A stretch of 14,070 bases of DNA from an uncultured Alistipes sp. Its GTDB lineage: Bacteria > Bacteroidota > Bacteroidia > Bacteroidales > Rikenellaceae. This document shows, in pieces, positions 1 to 7,691 of this stretch (position 1 is its first letter; the number at the start of each line of letters is the position of its first letter). The notes beneath the pieces were generated by a model that was not told the DNA's origin, did no database searches, and saw nothing but the letters and a program-made list of their open reading frames with translations. The translations under genes were made by a program, and so were the position numbers. The stretch spans positions 1 through 14,070 of the forward strand of contig CAKVKI010000039.1 of the NCBI GenBank assembly GCA_934754975.1. Reading direction: 5' to 3'.

Positions 1-1061
1 CGTCCAAGACATTCGACTTCGCGGCCGATCCGGGCGTCGAATCCTTCCGGTTCGCCCCGGCGATCCTGCCGGAAAACGCCACGAACAAAAAGCTCAAGTG
101 GACCTCCGACGATCCGCTCGTCGCCGAAATCGACGACAGCGGCCTGCTGGTCCCCGTATCGCACGGCAAAACGACCATCCGCGTCTCGACCACCGACGGC
201 GGCAAGAAAACCGCCCAGTGCGAAGTGACCGTGATCGGCGTAAAGGACCGCAACTACGACTCGGCCGACGACTATTACAAGATCATCTATTTCCCCGTAA
301 ACATCACCGTCAAGGACGAGAACGGCCAAGACGCTGAACAGACATGGCTCGACCGCAACCTCGGCGCAAAGGGCATCGCCGCCGCATCCAACGACTATAC
401 GGCCTTCGGATCGCTCTTCCAGTGGTCGCGCAAAGCCGACGGACACGAAAAGACCAAATGGACATCGGCCACGGCAGGTTCGTTCGTCAATGCCCCCGCA
501 CCGCTGAACACCCCCACCGCCGACCGCCGGGAGTCGGGTCGGGAAGGTTTTATGCCGACCAACAAGGAACCCCACGACTGGGCGCGCGACGACACGTCGA
601 ACCGGGACGGACTCTGGGGCGGCCGCTTCGAGGACAAGACGTATGCGGCGCCGCTCGATGCCGCCACGCAGGACAACAATCCCTGCCCTCCGGGCTACCG
701 CGTACCGACGGTGAACGAATTCATCGAGATGGCCAAAGCCGTCACCGGACTCGAAACGATGGTCTACGGCGACACCTCCTACAAGGTGACCGACCTGGCC
801 GGCGTATTCGCCCGAAGCACGCTCAAGATGCCATGGGCAGGACAGGCTGTCGTCGGAGGAGCCGTATCGGGAGGCCGCGGCGTCTACTGGACGAACATGC
901 CCATCATCGCCGGCGCAGGCAACATCTTCACCAATGCGGCGCGTTTCATCATGCTCAACGGCACCAGCGTATACCTGAACAACTACCAGCGCACCAACGC
1001 CTACTCGGTGCGGTGCATCCGCCACACTCCGCTCGACAAGGAGTCAGCCGAAATGAGATAA
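1..1061 (+). CDS. Surface protein with Big_2 (Ig-like) and FISUMP domains, 5' partial
   Basis: The gene enters from the left edge (first full codon at base 3) and ends at TAA 1059-1061, so the N-terminus and any signal peptide are not visible. The frame is open from the edge, so the first internal ATG at 225 is not the start. Roughly the first 78 visible residues form a bacterial Ig-like Big_2 domain: a LPENAT turn, then KLKWTSDDPLVAEID, then a GK-T-IRV strand and a final CEVTV strand. From about base 340 to the end is a FISUMP domain (Fibrobacter succinogenes major paralogous domain): TWLDRNLGA, FGSLFQWSRKADG, CPPGYRVPTVNEF, a GVYWTN strand and the terminal SVRCIR. In Bacteroidales this combination is typical of cell-surface, often lipid-anchored, proteins; the molecular role is not known. 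It lies 99 bases upstream of susC on the same strand. It could be a surface glycan-binding component of the locus or the last gene of a neighbouring cluster. The domain calls are firm, the function is not. Confidence 0.85.
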   Translation, partial: SKTFDFAADPGVESFRFAPAILPENATNKKLKWTSDDPLVAEIDDSGLLVPVSHGKTTIRVSTTDGGKKTAQCEVTVIGVKDRNYDSADDYYKIIYFPVNITVKDENGQDAEQTWLDRNLGAKGIAAASNDYTAFGSLFQWSRKADGHEKTKWTSATAGSFVNAPAPLNTPTADRRESGREGFMPTNKEPHDWARDDTSNRDGLWGGRFEDKTYAAPLDAATQDNNPCPPGYRVPTVNEFIEMAKAVTGLETMVYGDTSYKVTDLAGVFARSTLKMPWAGQAVVGGAVSGGRGVYWTNMPIIAGAGNIFTNAARFIMLNGTSVYLNNYQRTNAYSVRCIRHTPLDKESAEMR

Positions 1062-1063
1062 TT

Positions 1064-1106
1064 CCGTGTCCGGCATCTCGGAGCCGTCCCGGACACGGGC
1101 GGCTCC
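1064..1106 (+). promoter_or_regulatory. Two mutually exclusive hairpins between the FISUMP gene and susC
   Basis: Two inverted repeats overlap. Hairpin A pairs CCGTGTCCGG (1064-1073) with CCGGACACGG (1089-1098), a perfect 10-bp stem with a 15-base loop. Hairpin B pairs GGAGCCG (1080-1086) with CGGCTCC (1100-1106), and after one bulged base continues with CCC (1088-1090) pairing GGG (1097-1099). The two share bases 1089-1098, so they cannot form together. No T-run follows either stem, so neither is a clear intrinsic terminator. Sitting just after a stop codon and 54 bases before the susC start, the element could protect the upstream mRNA, stagger expression, or act as an attenuator. The pairing is read directly; the role is inference. 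Confidence 0.5.
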
Positions 1107-1160
1107 GGGGGCATCGGACCCACGACATACCATCCAGTAAAAACTAACCTGAATATAACC

Positions 1161-4100
1161 ATGAAGAAAAGTGTACTACTTTTACTATTATCGGCCCTGT
1201 TTACGTGCGGAAGCGTCTATGCCCAGCTCCGGGTAACGGGTACCGTGCTGGACGCCGCGACCGGCGAACCGATGGCCGGCGCAAGCGTGATCGAGCAGGG
1301 AACCACCAGCGGAACCACGACCGACACCCAAGGCCGCTTCGCCATAAGCGTCAAAAACCACCAGTCCGTCCTGACTTTCTCGTTTATCGGCATGGTGCCG
1401 CAGAACATCATGGTCGGCAGCAGCACCGACCTCCGGGTCGAACTGCAGCAGGATGTGACCCAGATCGAAAATGTCGTCGTGCAGATCGGCTACGGCGACG
1501 CCCAGAAGAAAAACGTCGCCGGCTCGCTGGGCGTGCTGAGTACGGCCGAGATCACCAAATCCAAGGGCACGAGTTTTATGGATGCGCTCCAGGGCCGCAT
1601 GGCAGGCGTGCAGGTCAGCTCCAGTTCGGGCGAACCCGGCGCGGGAATCGACATTACGATCCGCGGCGGCAACTCGATCAACGCAGGAACGCAGCCGCTG
1701 TATATCATCGACGACGTGCAGATCGACGTCAACGCCGATGAAGTAGCCACGAGCAGCTATACTTCGGCCAACGTGCGCTACAACCCGCTGGCGGGCATCA
1801 ACCCTTCGGACATCGAGTCGATCACCGTCCTCAAGGATGCGTCGGCGACGGCCATTTACGGATCGCGCGGAGCCAACGGCGTCGTAATCATCACCACCAA
1901 GAGCGGGCGCGGCGAAAAAGCCTCCGTCGATTTCGACATGAGCGTCGGCATGGCCCGGATGTCGAATACGATCGACGTGCTTCAAGGGCAGGAGTTCGCG
2001 GACTACCGTTTCGCCAAGTTCCCGACCAGCGATGTGTGGGGTATCGACACCAACGGCGACGGCCTGCCCGACCAAGTGAGGGACTTCTCCGACTACCGCA
2101 GCCGCAACTGGCAGGAGGAGGTCATGCGCACGGGCATCATCCAGAGCTACAACATCGGCGTCGCTTCGGGCGGCAGCGCGAAGACCAAAGTAGCCGCTTC
2201 GGCAGGCTACCTCAACCAGGAAGGCATCGTCAAGAAGAACCAGATGGAACGTTTCACGGGACGTATCCGGTTCGACAGCGACCTCAGCAAGCAGTTCACC
2301 ATCGGCGGCACGATCAACTTCTCCCACATCGTGACCAAGGGAGCGGTCACCAATGCGGGCGCCAACTCGTACAACGGACTGGTGCAGAGTTTCGTCCTTT
2401 ACAAGCCGATCTTCCTGAGCGACGACGATGACGAAGCGTCCAACCCCGAGAACTACAACCTGACAAACCCCATCACCTTCATCAACGACTCCTACAAGGC
2501 TTCCACCCAGAACCGTACGATCGGAGACCTCTACCTCAAATACAAGATCCTCAAGAACCTGACGCTGCGTATCAGCGGCGGCGGTACGATCCTGAATTCG
2601 AAGACCGAAGAGTGGTATCCCTCGACGACCTCGTGGGGTTACTCCAAAAACGGCATGGCCGTCGTCGCGGAGAGCGGTGCCGAATCATGGCAGACCTCCA
2701 ACACGCTGACCTACGCCATTTCGCGCGGCAGGCACTATTTCAACGCCGTACTCGGATTCGAGCTGCGGGGCTACACCGCCACGCGTCTCAGCACCCGCGC
2801 CGAAGGATTTGAAAACCAGAGCTTCAACGGAGCGTTCGACATCGGACAGGGTTCCGTGTTCCCCGAGAACGTACAGACCAACCGCGAACGCAACACCTCC
2901 GAATCGGAATTCCTGCGCCTGAATTACACCCTCGCCGAAAAGTATATCTTCACGGCTTCGATCCGACGCGACGGTTCGTCCAAGTTCGGCAAGAACAACA
3001 AGTACGGCTACTTCCCCTCGGCCGCCTTCGCATGGAGCATCGGCAAGGAGGAGTTCATGAAGCAGCAGAAGATTTTCAGCGACATGAAACTGCGGCTCAG
3101 CTACGGCGTGACGGGCAACGACCGGATTCCGGCCTATCAGTCGCTGAGCCGTACCGACAAGACCTACTATTCGGGAGACAACAACTCGGTGCAGCTGGGC
3201 CTGTCGCCCTCGGAGATATCGAACCCCGACCTCAAATGGGAGACGACCTATCAATTCAACGGCGGTCTGGATATCAGCATGTTCCGCAACCGCCTTAGCA
3301 TCGAGGCCGACGTTTACTACAAAAAGACCAAGGACATGCTCCTGCATGCCGACGCTCCCAGCCAGATCGGCTCCTACCGCCAGTGGCAGAACATCGGGCA
3401 GGTGGACAACAAAGGCTTCGAACTTACGATCAACACGGTCAATATTCAGAAACGCAACTTCACATGGTCTACCAGCCTGAATTTCAACCTCAACCGCAAC
3501 AAGGTCGTATCGCTGGGCGACGTCAGTTCGATCCCGGTCAAGGTCGCCGGCGGACACATCACCGAAGTAGGCCGCGTCATGGTGGGACATCCGATCGGTT
3601 CGGGCTGGGGGTACGTCTTCGACGGCATTTACCAGAAATCCGACTTCGACGAACAGGGCAACCTGAAAGAGGGCGTGCCGTCGTTCGCGGGAATCACCGT
3701 GAAGCCGGGCGACATGAAGTTCAAGGACATCGCGGGCAACGACAACGTCATCGACCCGAACAACGACAAAACGGTCATTGCGAACAGCGACCCGAAACAC
3801 TTCGGCGGAATCACCAACAGCTTTACGTTCAAGAATTTCGACCTCAGCTTCATGTTCCAGTGGTCCTACGGCAACGACATCATCAACATCGGCCGCTACC
3901 GTTACGAAGGCTTCGTGGGCTACAACAACGTCTCGACGGACTACTGGCGCAACCGCTGGACGGAGGAGCGTCCGGGCAACAGGTATCCGTCGCTCAACGG
4001 CGAGGGCAAAACCGAAATGTCGAGCTACTACGTCGAAGACGGCTCGTACCTCCGCCTGAAAAACCTGACGGTGGGCTATACGCTGCCCACGCACATCACG

Positions 4101-4280
4101 CGCAAAATAGGACTCTCCCACCTGCGCGTTTACGTCACGGCCGAAAACCTCTTCACCTGCACGGGCTATTCGGGCTATGACCCGGAAGTATCGTTCTGGA
4201 ACCGCCTGATTCCCGGACTGGACTACACCAACTACCCGCGCGCAAGGTCCGTATTTTTCGGAGTTTCAATCAAATACTAA
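1161..4280 (+). CDS. SusC/RagA-family TonB-dependent outer membrane transporter
   Basis: This is the outer membrane channel that imports glycan fragments with its SusD partner, powered by TonB. The protein has 1039 residues, usual for the family. Residues 1-21 are a signal peptide ending VYA before Q22. Residues 24-100 are a carboxypeptidase-regulatory-like beta-sandwich (VTGTVLDAATGEPMAGASV, then FSFIGM). The TonB-box region is around 104-112 (NVVVQIGYGD). The plug spans about 115-250, with the SusC hallmarks MDALQGRMAGVQV, ITIRGGNSI, PLYIIDD and GVVIITTKSG. The rest is the beta-barrel, closing with TGYSGYDPEVS, a YPRARSVFFG segment and a terminal aromatic residue. There is no N-terminal STN domain, so the sequence gives no hint of anti-sigma signalling through this protein. 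A DTNGDGLPD loop at 296-304 resembles a calcium-binding loop, while the usual D-x-N-x-D-G site near residue 855 reads DIAGNDNVID. SusD follows after 9 bases, so the pair is almost certainly cotranscribed. Confidence 0.96.
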   Translation: MKKSVLLLLLSALFTCGSVYAQLRVTGTVLDAATGEPMAGASVIEQGTTSGTTTDTQGRFAISVKNHQSVLTFSFIGMVPQNIMVGSSTDLRVELQQDVTQIENVVVQIGYGDAQKKNVAGSLGVLSTAEITKSKGTSFMDALQGRMAGVQVSSSSGEPGAGIDITIRGGNSINAGTQPLYIIDDVQIDVNADEVATSSYTSANVRYNPLAGINPSDIESITVLKDASATAIYGSRGANGVVIITTKSGRGEKASVDFDMSVGMARMSNTIDVLQGQEFADYRFAKFPTSDVWGIDTNGDGLPDQVRDFSDYRSRNWQEEVMRTGIIQSYNIGVASGGSAKTKVAASAGYLNQEGIVKKNQMERFTGRIRFDSDLSKQFTIGGTINFSHIVTKGAVTNAGANSYNGLVQSFVLYKPIFLSDDDDEASNPENYNLTNPITFINDSYKASTQNRTIGDLYLKYKILKNLTLRISGGGTILNSKTEEWYPSTTSWGYSKNGMAVVAESGAESWQTSNTLTYAISRGRHYFNAVLGFELRGYTATRLSTRAEGFENQSFNGAFDIGQGSVFPENVQTNRERNTSESEFLRLNYTLAEKYIFTASIRRDGSSKFGKNNKYGYFPSAAFAWSIGKEEFMKQQKIFSDMKLRLSYGVTGNDRIPAYQSLSRTDKTYYSGDNNSVQLGLSPSEISNPDLKWETTYQFNGGLDISMFRNRLSIEADVYYKKTKDMLLHADAPSQIGSYRQWQNIGQVDNKGFELTINTVNIQKRNFTWSTSLNFNLNRNKVVSLGDVSSIPVKVAGGHITEVGRVMVGHPIGSGWGYVFDGIYQKSDFDEQGNLKEGVPSFAGITVKPGDMKFKDIAGNDNVIDPNNDKTVIANSDPKHFGGITNSFTFKNFDLSFMFQWSYGNDIINIGRYRYEGFVGYNNVSTDYWRNRWTEERPGNRYPSLNGEGKTEMSSYYVEDGSYLRLKNLTVGYTLPTHITRKIGLSHLRVYVTAENLFTCTGYSGYDPEVSFWNRLIPGLDYTNYPRARSVFFGVSIKY

Positions 4281-4289
4281 AACAGGGAT

Positions 4290-5981
4290 ATGAAAACGTT
4301 CTATTCGAAAGCACTAAAATACACGGCTGCGCTCCTGCTCTGCACGGCGACGGCGGGCTGCACCAGTTTCCTCGACGAAAAGACCTATTCGTTCGTTTCG
4401 GGCGACGACCTCTACACCACCGCCGCGAATGCGGAGCTGGCCCTCACGGGCGTATACGACATACTCAATGCGGGGTCGATCCAGGGCACGGGCAACCAGC
4501 CCCTCTGGGGACGCGGCATGCACTACCTGATGATGCTCGGCGACGAAATCGCCCCCAACGGCATCAGCGACCCGCACCATCAGATCATCGCCAGCTGCGG
4601 TTACAACGAAGAGGCCGATTTCGTCTCGATGGCATGGTTCGGACTCTTCGTCGGCATCGACCGCGCCAACCACATCATCCAGAAAGTGCCGGCCATCGAC
4701 ATGGATGCCAAACGCCGCGACGAGATCGTCAACGAAGCGAAGCTGCTGCGCGGCCTTTACCGGCTCTATCAGGCGTGGCTCTGGGGCGAAGTGCCCCTGC
4801 CCAATACGCCCAACTCGTCGGCCGAGGCTCCGCGCGAACCGCTCGACAAGGTTTACGCCTGCATCGAGGAAGACCTCGACAAAGCCTACAAGGAGCTTCC
4901 CGACCGTAATTCGAACGTAAACGGCCGCGTCAACAAATGGACCGCGGGCGGCTATCTGCTCAAGATGTATACCTATCTGGCCTCCTGCAAGGAGAACCGC
5001 GTAGGGCAGGAACTCGGCTCGCCGGTCAACGGTTTCGACTGGGTCGATGCCGAAGCGTGCTGGCAGAAAGCCGCGGCCATCGCCGAAGATATTTACGCAC
5101 ACAGCGGCTACAAGCTCATCAAGCCCTACCACTACAACTTTCTGGCCGACACCAAAAGCAGTCAGAAAGAGGAGTGCATGATGGTTGTACAGACCGGAGC
5201 GGGCGGCTCGAACGAATATTTCCTCTTCGCCTACTGGGCCGGGCCGCAGGGCAACGTCGGCACGAACGGAGGCGGTTACGGCTGGATACGCCCGACCGGA
5301 GAGCTGTCGGACAAATACGTGACCGAGGACAGCCGCATGGGCTGGAACCTCTGCGGCAGTCTGGGCAACAACGTCACCGACTACACGACGATCAACGGAG
5401 CCAAATATTTCAGTCCCGTGGCGCTTTACGCATCGGGCGCCAACCTCTGCCACGGCAAATTCCGCCAGTCCGATCCCGCGGCCAGAACGACGCAGGGCAT
5501 CCCGACCTGGGCAAGCAACATCGACTTCCCGATGCTCCGCTTCGCCGACATCGTACTGCTGTACGCCGAAGCGCTTTACAAGACGGGCGACGAATCCCTT
5601 GCGCGCGAACTGGTCGAGGAGGTGCGCGAACGCGCCTGCACCGATACGGACGGCAAACTGGACGAATCGGCGCTCAACGCCATGAATTCGGCCTACTACA
5701 AGACCGACTTCATGGAAGAGCTGCTCGACGAGCGTTCGCGCGAACTCTGCGTCGAGGGCTGGCGCCGCATCGACCTGATCCGCACGGGCAAAATGACGGA
5801 GGTGATCGGCGGGATGAAAACCGTCAACGACGCCGGCAACAAATACTACTACTTCGCCCCGCAGATGGAGCCGATCAAGAACAACTACAAACCGTACAAA
5901 ATCTGGATGCCGGTGCCCAAGCGCGAACGCGAAGTGAACAAAAACCTGAGCCAGAATCCGGGGTACTCGCAGACGATCTGA
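4290..5981 (+). CDS. SusD/RagB-family glycan-binding outer membrane lipoprotein
   Basis: This is the surface lipoprotein that caps the SusC channel and binds the incoming glycan. The protein has 563 residues. Its signal peptide ends in lipobox TAGC with the lipid-accepting cysteine at residue 24, followed by TSFLDEK, typical of SusD proteins. The helical TPR-like region is visible around residues 125-175 (RANHIIQKVPAID, then EAKLLRGLYRLYQAWLWGEVPLP). The C-terminal part carries the family segments FPMLRFADIVLLYAEALYKTGD, with its arginine and aspartate in the usual places, and later ERSRELCVEGWRRIDLIRTG near 480-500. Between them lies the variable ligand-binding region, which is rich in Gly, Tyr and Trp (for example GGGYGWIRPTGEL). 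The gene starts 9 bases after susC and ends 40 bases before the first beta-helix gene. The ligand cannot be read from the sequence; the adjacent GH110 gene suggests a glycan carrying alpha-1,3-galactose. Confidence 0.95.
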   Translation: MKTFYSKALKYTAALLLCTATAGCTSFLDEKTYSFVSGDDLYTTAANAELALTGVYDILNAGSIQGTGNQPLWGRGMHYLMMLGDEIAPNGISDPHHQIIASCGYNEEADFVSMAWFGLFVGIDRANHIIQKVPAIDMDAKRRDEIVNEAKLLRGLYRLYQAWLWGEVPLPNTPNSSAEAPREPLDKVYACIEEDLDKAYKELPDRNSNVNGRVNKWTAGGYLLKMYTYLASCKENRVGQELGSPVNGFDWVDAEACWQKAAAIAEDIYAHSGYKLIKPYHYNFLADTKSSQKEECMMVVQTGAGGSNEYFLFAYWAGPQGNVGTNGGGYGWIRPTGELSDKYVTEDSRMGWNLCGSLGNNVTDYTTINGAKYFSPVALYASGANLCHGKFRQSDPAARTTQGIPTWASNIDFPMLRFADIVLLYAEALYKTGDESLARELVEEVRERACTDTDGKLDESALNAMNSAYYKTDFMEELLDERSRELCVEGWRRIDLIRTGKMTEVIGGMKTVNDAGNKYYYFAPQMEPIKNNYKPYKIWMPVPKREREVNKNLSQNPGYSQTI

Positions 5982-6021
5982 CGATCCCTGCGGGCGAACT
6001 CCGACAACGAACCCTGTTGAG

Positions 6022-7689
6022 ATGAAAAAACTGACTGTTTTCTGTGCCGCCGCATGTCTCGCGGCATCCGCGGCGGCGCAGAATCATCCCGATCTATACG
6101 AGGTCCTCGACCGGCAGAAAGGCCGGAACCTCATCGAAATACCCAAAGGCACCTACACGCTCGACGTGCGCAACAACGGGCCGTACAAGTTCCACAACCT
6201 GACCGACGTCCACATCAACGGCAACGGATCGACGGTCATCTGCAACAATCAGGAGCAGGCGTTCAGCTTTTACAACTGCGTGCGGGTGGAGCTGCGCGAC
6301 CTGACCATCGACTACGATCCGCTCTGCTTTACGCAGGGCGAGATTACGGCCGTGGCCGAAGACGGAAGCTGGTTCGACGTCCGGATCGACGAGGGGTATC
6401 CCGTAACCGGTCTGGCCGCCAACCGCGTGCAGTTCTACGATCCGCAGACACGCCTGCTCAAGCGCAACAGCATCACCACCTATACGAGCAATTACTCGGC
6501 ACTCAAACAGCTCGGTCACAACCTCTTCCGGGCCGTCAAGAACGGAACGTGGAGCGCAGGCGAGCAGGTCGGGGATCTGGTGGTCATGGACGTCAAGACC
6601 GACAAGCCGAATGCCGGCGTCCATACCGTCATGCTCAACAAGTGTTACAACACCAAACTCGAAAACGTCACGGTATACGGGTCCAACACCTTCTCGTTTT
6701 TCGAGAAGGAGTGTTACGCCAACGAGTACAGAAACTGCGTCGTCGACCGCGGCCCCATGCCGCAGGGCACCAGGCCCCGCCTGCGTTCGGGCAACGCCGA
6801 CGGCATCCACAGCAGTCAGGCACGGAAAGGCCCGACCGTCACGGGGTGCAAGATAGGCCACAACGGCGACGACTGCATCATCGTCTGCGGACGCTCGTTC
6901 CCGGTCGGATCGGCCGACGCCGCAAAGGGTACGATCGACTTGGTGACGCGCGAAACCCACCCCGTATTCCGGCGCGGCGACAGACTGGTCGTGGTCGGTT
7001 ACGACGGGAAACGCAAAGGCGAACTCCGGCTGGTTTCGGTCAGCCGTTTCGACCCGACCCAAGAGCAGCGCAACGCCGTGACGACAGGCTATCCCTCGCT
7101 GCTGTCGAAACCCTCCTACAAGCTCGGATTCCGGCTCAAGGTGAAGCAGATGCCGTTCGAAATCGGCCCCGGCGACGTGGTTTTCAACGCCGACGCCGTC
7201 GGCAGCGGATTCCTCGTCAAAGACAACGAGGTGGGCCACGTACGCTCGCGCGGAATCCTGATCAAGGGGATCGACGGAGTGGTGGCGTCGAACAAGATAA
7301 CCGGATGCGCCATGCAGGGAATCCTCATGTCGCCCGAAATCGAATGGATGGGAGGAGGCTTCTCCTCGAACGTGCAGATCGTCGGCAATACGATCGAGGA
7401 GTGCATGTTCGAACGCGGCAATCCGCGCATACCTCCCGGAGCGCTGTCGCTCTTCTACATCACCGGCGAAGCGAAGGTCGCGGAACCGGGCGCATTCATA
7501 AACATCACCGTCCAGAAGAACAAGGTGACCGGCTGCCCCTGCCCGGCAATCGCAGTCACGTCGGTGGACGGACTGAAAATGTCGGACAACGAGGTCGAAA
7601 ACTCAAAAGAGGTGACGCGCAGCCACGGAGAGCGGTACGGCGCCGACACGAGTGCGCCGGTCTGGGAAAAGAACAACATAAAGAAATAG
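6022..7689 (+). CDS. Exported right-handed beta-helix protein, diverged relative of GH110
   Basis: The protein has 555 residues and an ordinary signal peptide (residues 1-19, cleavage after ASAAA) with no lipobox, so it is probably periplasmic. Short beta-helix repeats are seen throughout: INGNGSTVI (65-73), VELRDLTIDYD (89-99), LENVTVYGSNTF, VQIVGNTIEEC and ITVQKNKVTGC. The central turn reads NADGIHS then NGDDCIIVCG, placing aspartates at 260, 283 and 284. This is the same D-x22-D-D spacing as in the downstream GH110 protein. After it comes a non-helical insert (about 290-385, including GTIDLV, RRGDRLVVV and IGPGDVVF), then the helix resumes (VKDNEV, then VRSRGILIKG at 407-416). The downstream GH110 protein has the same order of parts. 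NADG/GDDC also recalls polygalacturonases (GH28), but their GHG and RIK motifs are not evident. A glycosidase acting on galactose or a uronic acid is plausible; activity and family are inference. It lies 40 bases after susD and 2 bases before the GH110 gene. Confidence 0.82.
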   Translation: MKKLTVFCAAACLAASAAAQNHPDLYEVLDRQKGRNLIEIPKGTYTLDVRNNGPYKFHNLTDVHINGNGSTVICNNQEQAFSFYNCVRVELRDLTIDYDPLCFTQGEITAVAEDGSWFDVRIDEGYPVTGLAANRVQFYDPQTRLLKRNSITTYTSNYSALKQLGHNLFRAVKNGTWSAGEQVGDLVVMDVKTDKPNAGVHTVMLNKCYNTKLENVTVYGSNTFSFFEKECYANEYRNCVVDRGPMPQGTRPRLRSGNADGIHSSQARKGPTVTGCKIGHNGDDCIIVCGRSFPVGSADAAKGTIDLVTRETHPVFRRGDRLVVVGYDGKRKGELRLVSVSRFDPTQEQRNAVTTGYPSLLSKPSYKLGFRLKVKQMPFEIGPGDVVFNADAVGSGFLVKDNEVGHVRSRGILIKGIDGVVASNKITGCAMQGILMSPEIEWMGGGFSSNVQIVGNTIEECMFERGNPRIPPGALSLFYITGEAKVAEPGAFINITVQKNKVTGCPCPAIAVTSVDGLKMSDNEVENSKEVTRSHGERYGADTSAPVWEKNNIKK

Positions 7690-7691
7690 CC

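Noticed and set aside
1062..1160. A dedicated susC promoter in the gap before the gene.
   Set aside because: No TAnnTTTG or TTTG pair is visible there; a promoter further upstream or of another type cannot be excluded.
2685..4121. Long minus-strand open frame (478 codons) opposite susC, with similar ones opposite susD and both beta-helix genes.
   Set aside because: These are antisense shadows produced by GC-rich codons; the products have no recognisable domains and the plus-strand genes are unambiguous.
6022..7689. Polygalacturonase (GH28) as the identity of the first beta-helix protein, because of NADG and GDDC.
   Set aside because: The GHG and RIK motifs are not evident, the spacing of the aspartates is the GH110 one, and the insert and following repeats parallel the adjacent GH110 protein.
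6054..7691. Frame 3 is open across the whole first beta-helix gene, giving an apparent 1141-residue protein ending as the GH110 enzyme.
   Set aside because: The upstream part is an Arg/Gln/Pro-rich out-of-frame reading of the 6022-7689 gene, typical of GC-rich DNA. The signal peptide at 7692 marks the real start.
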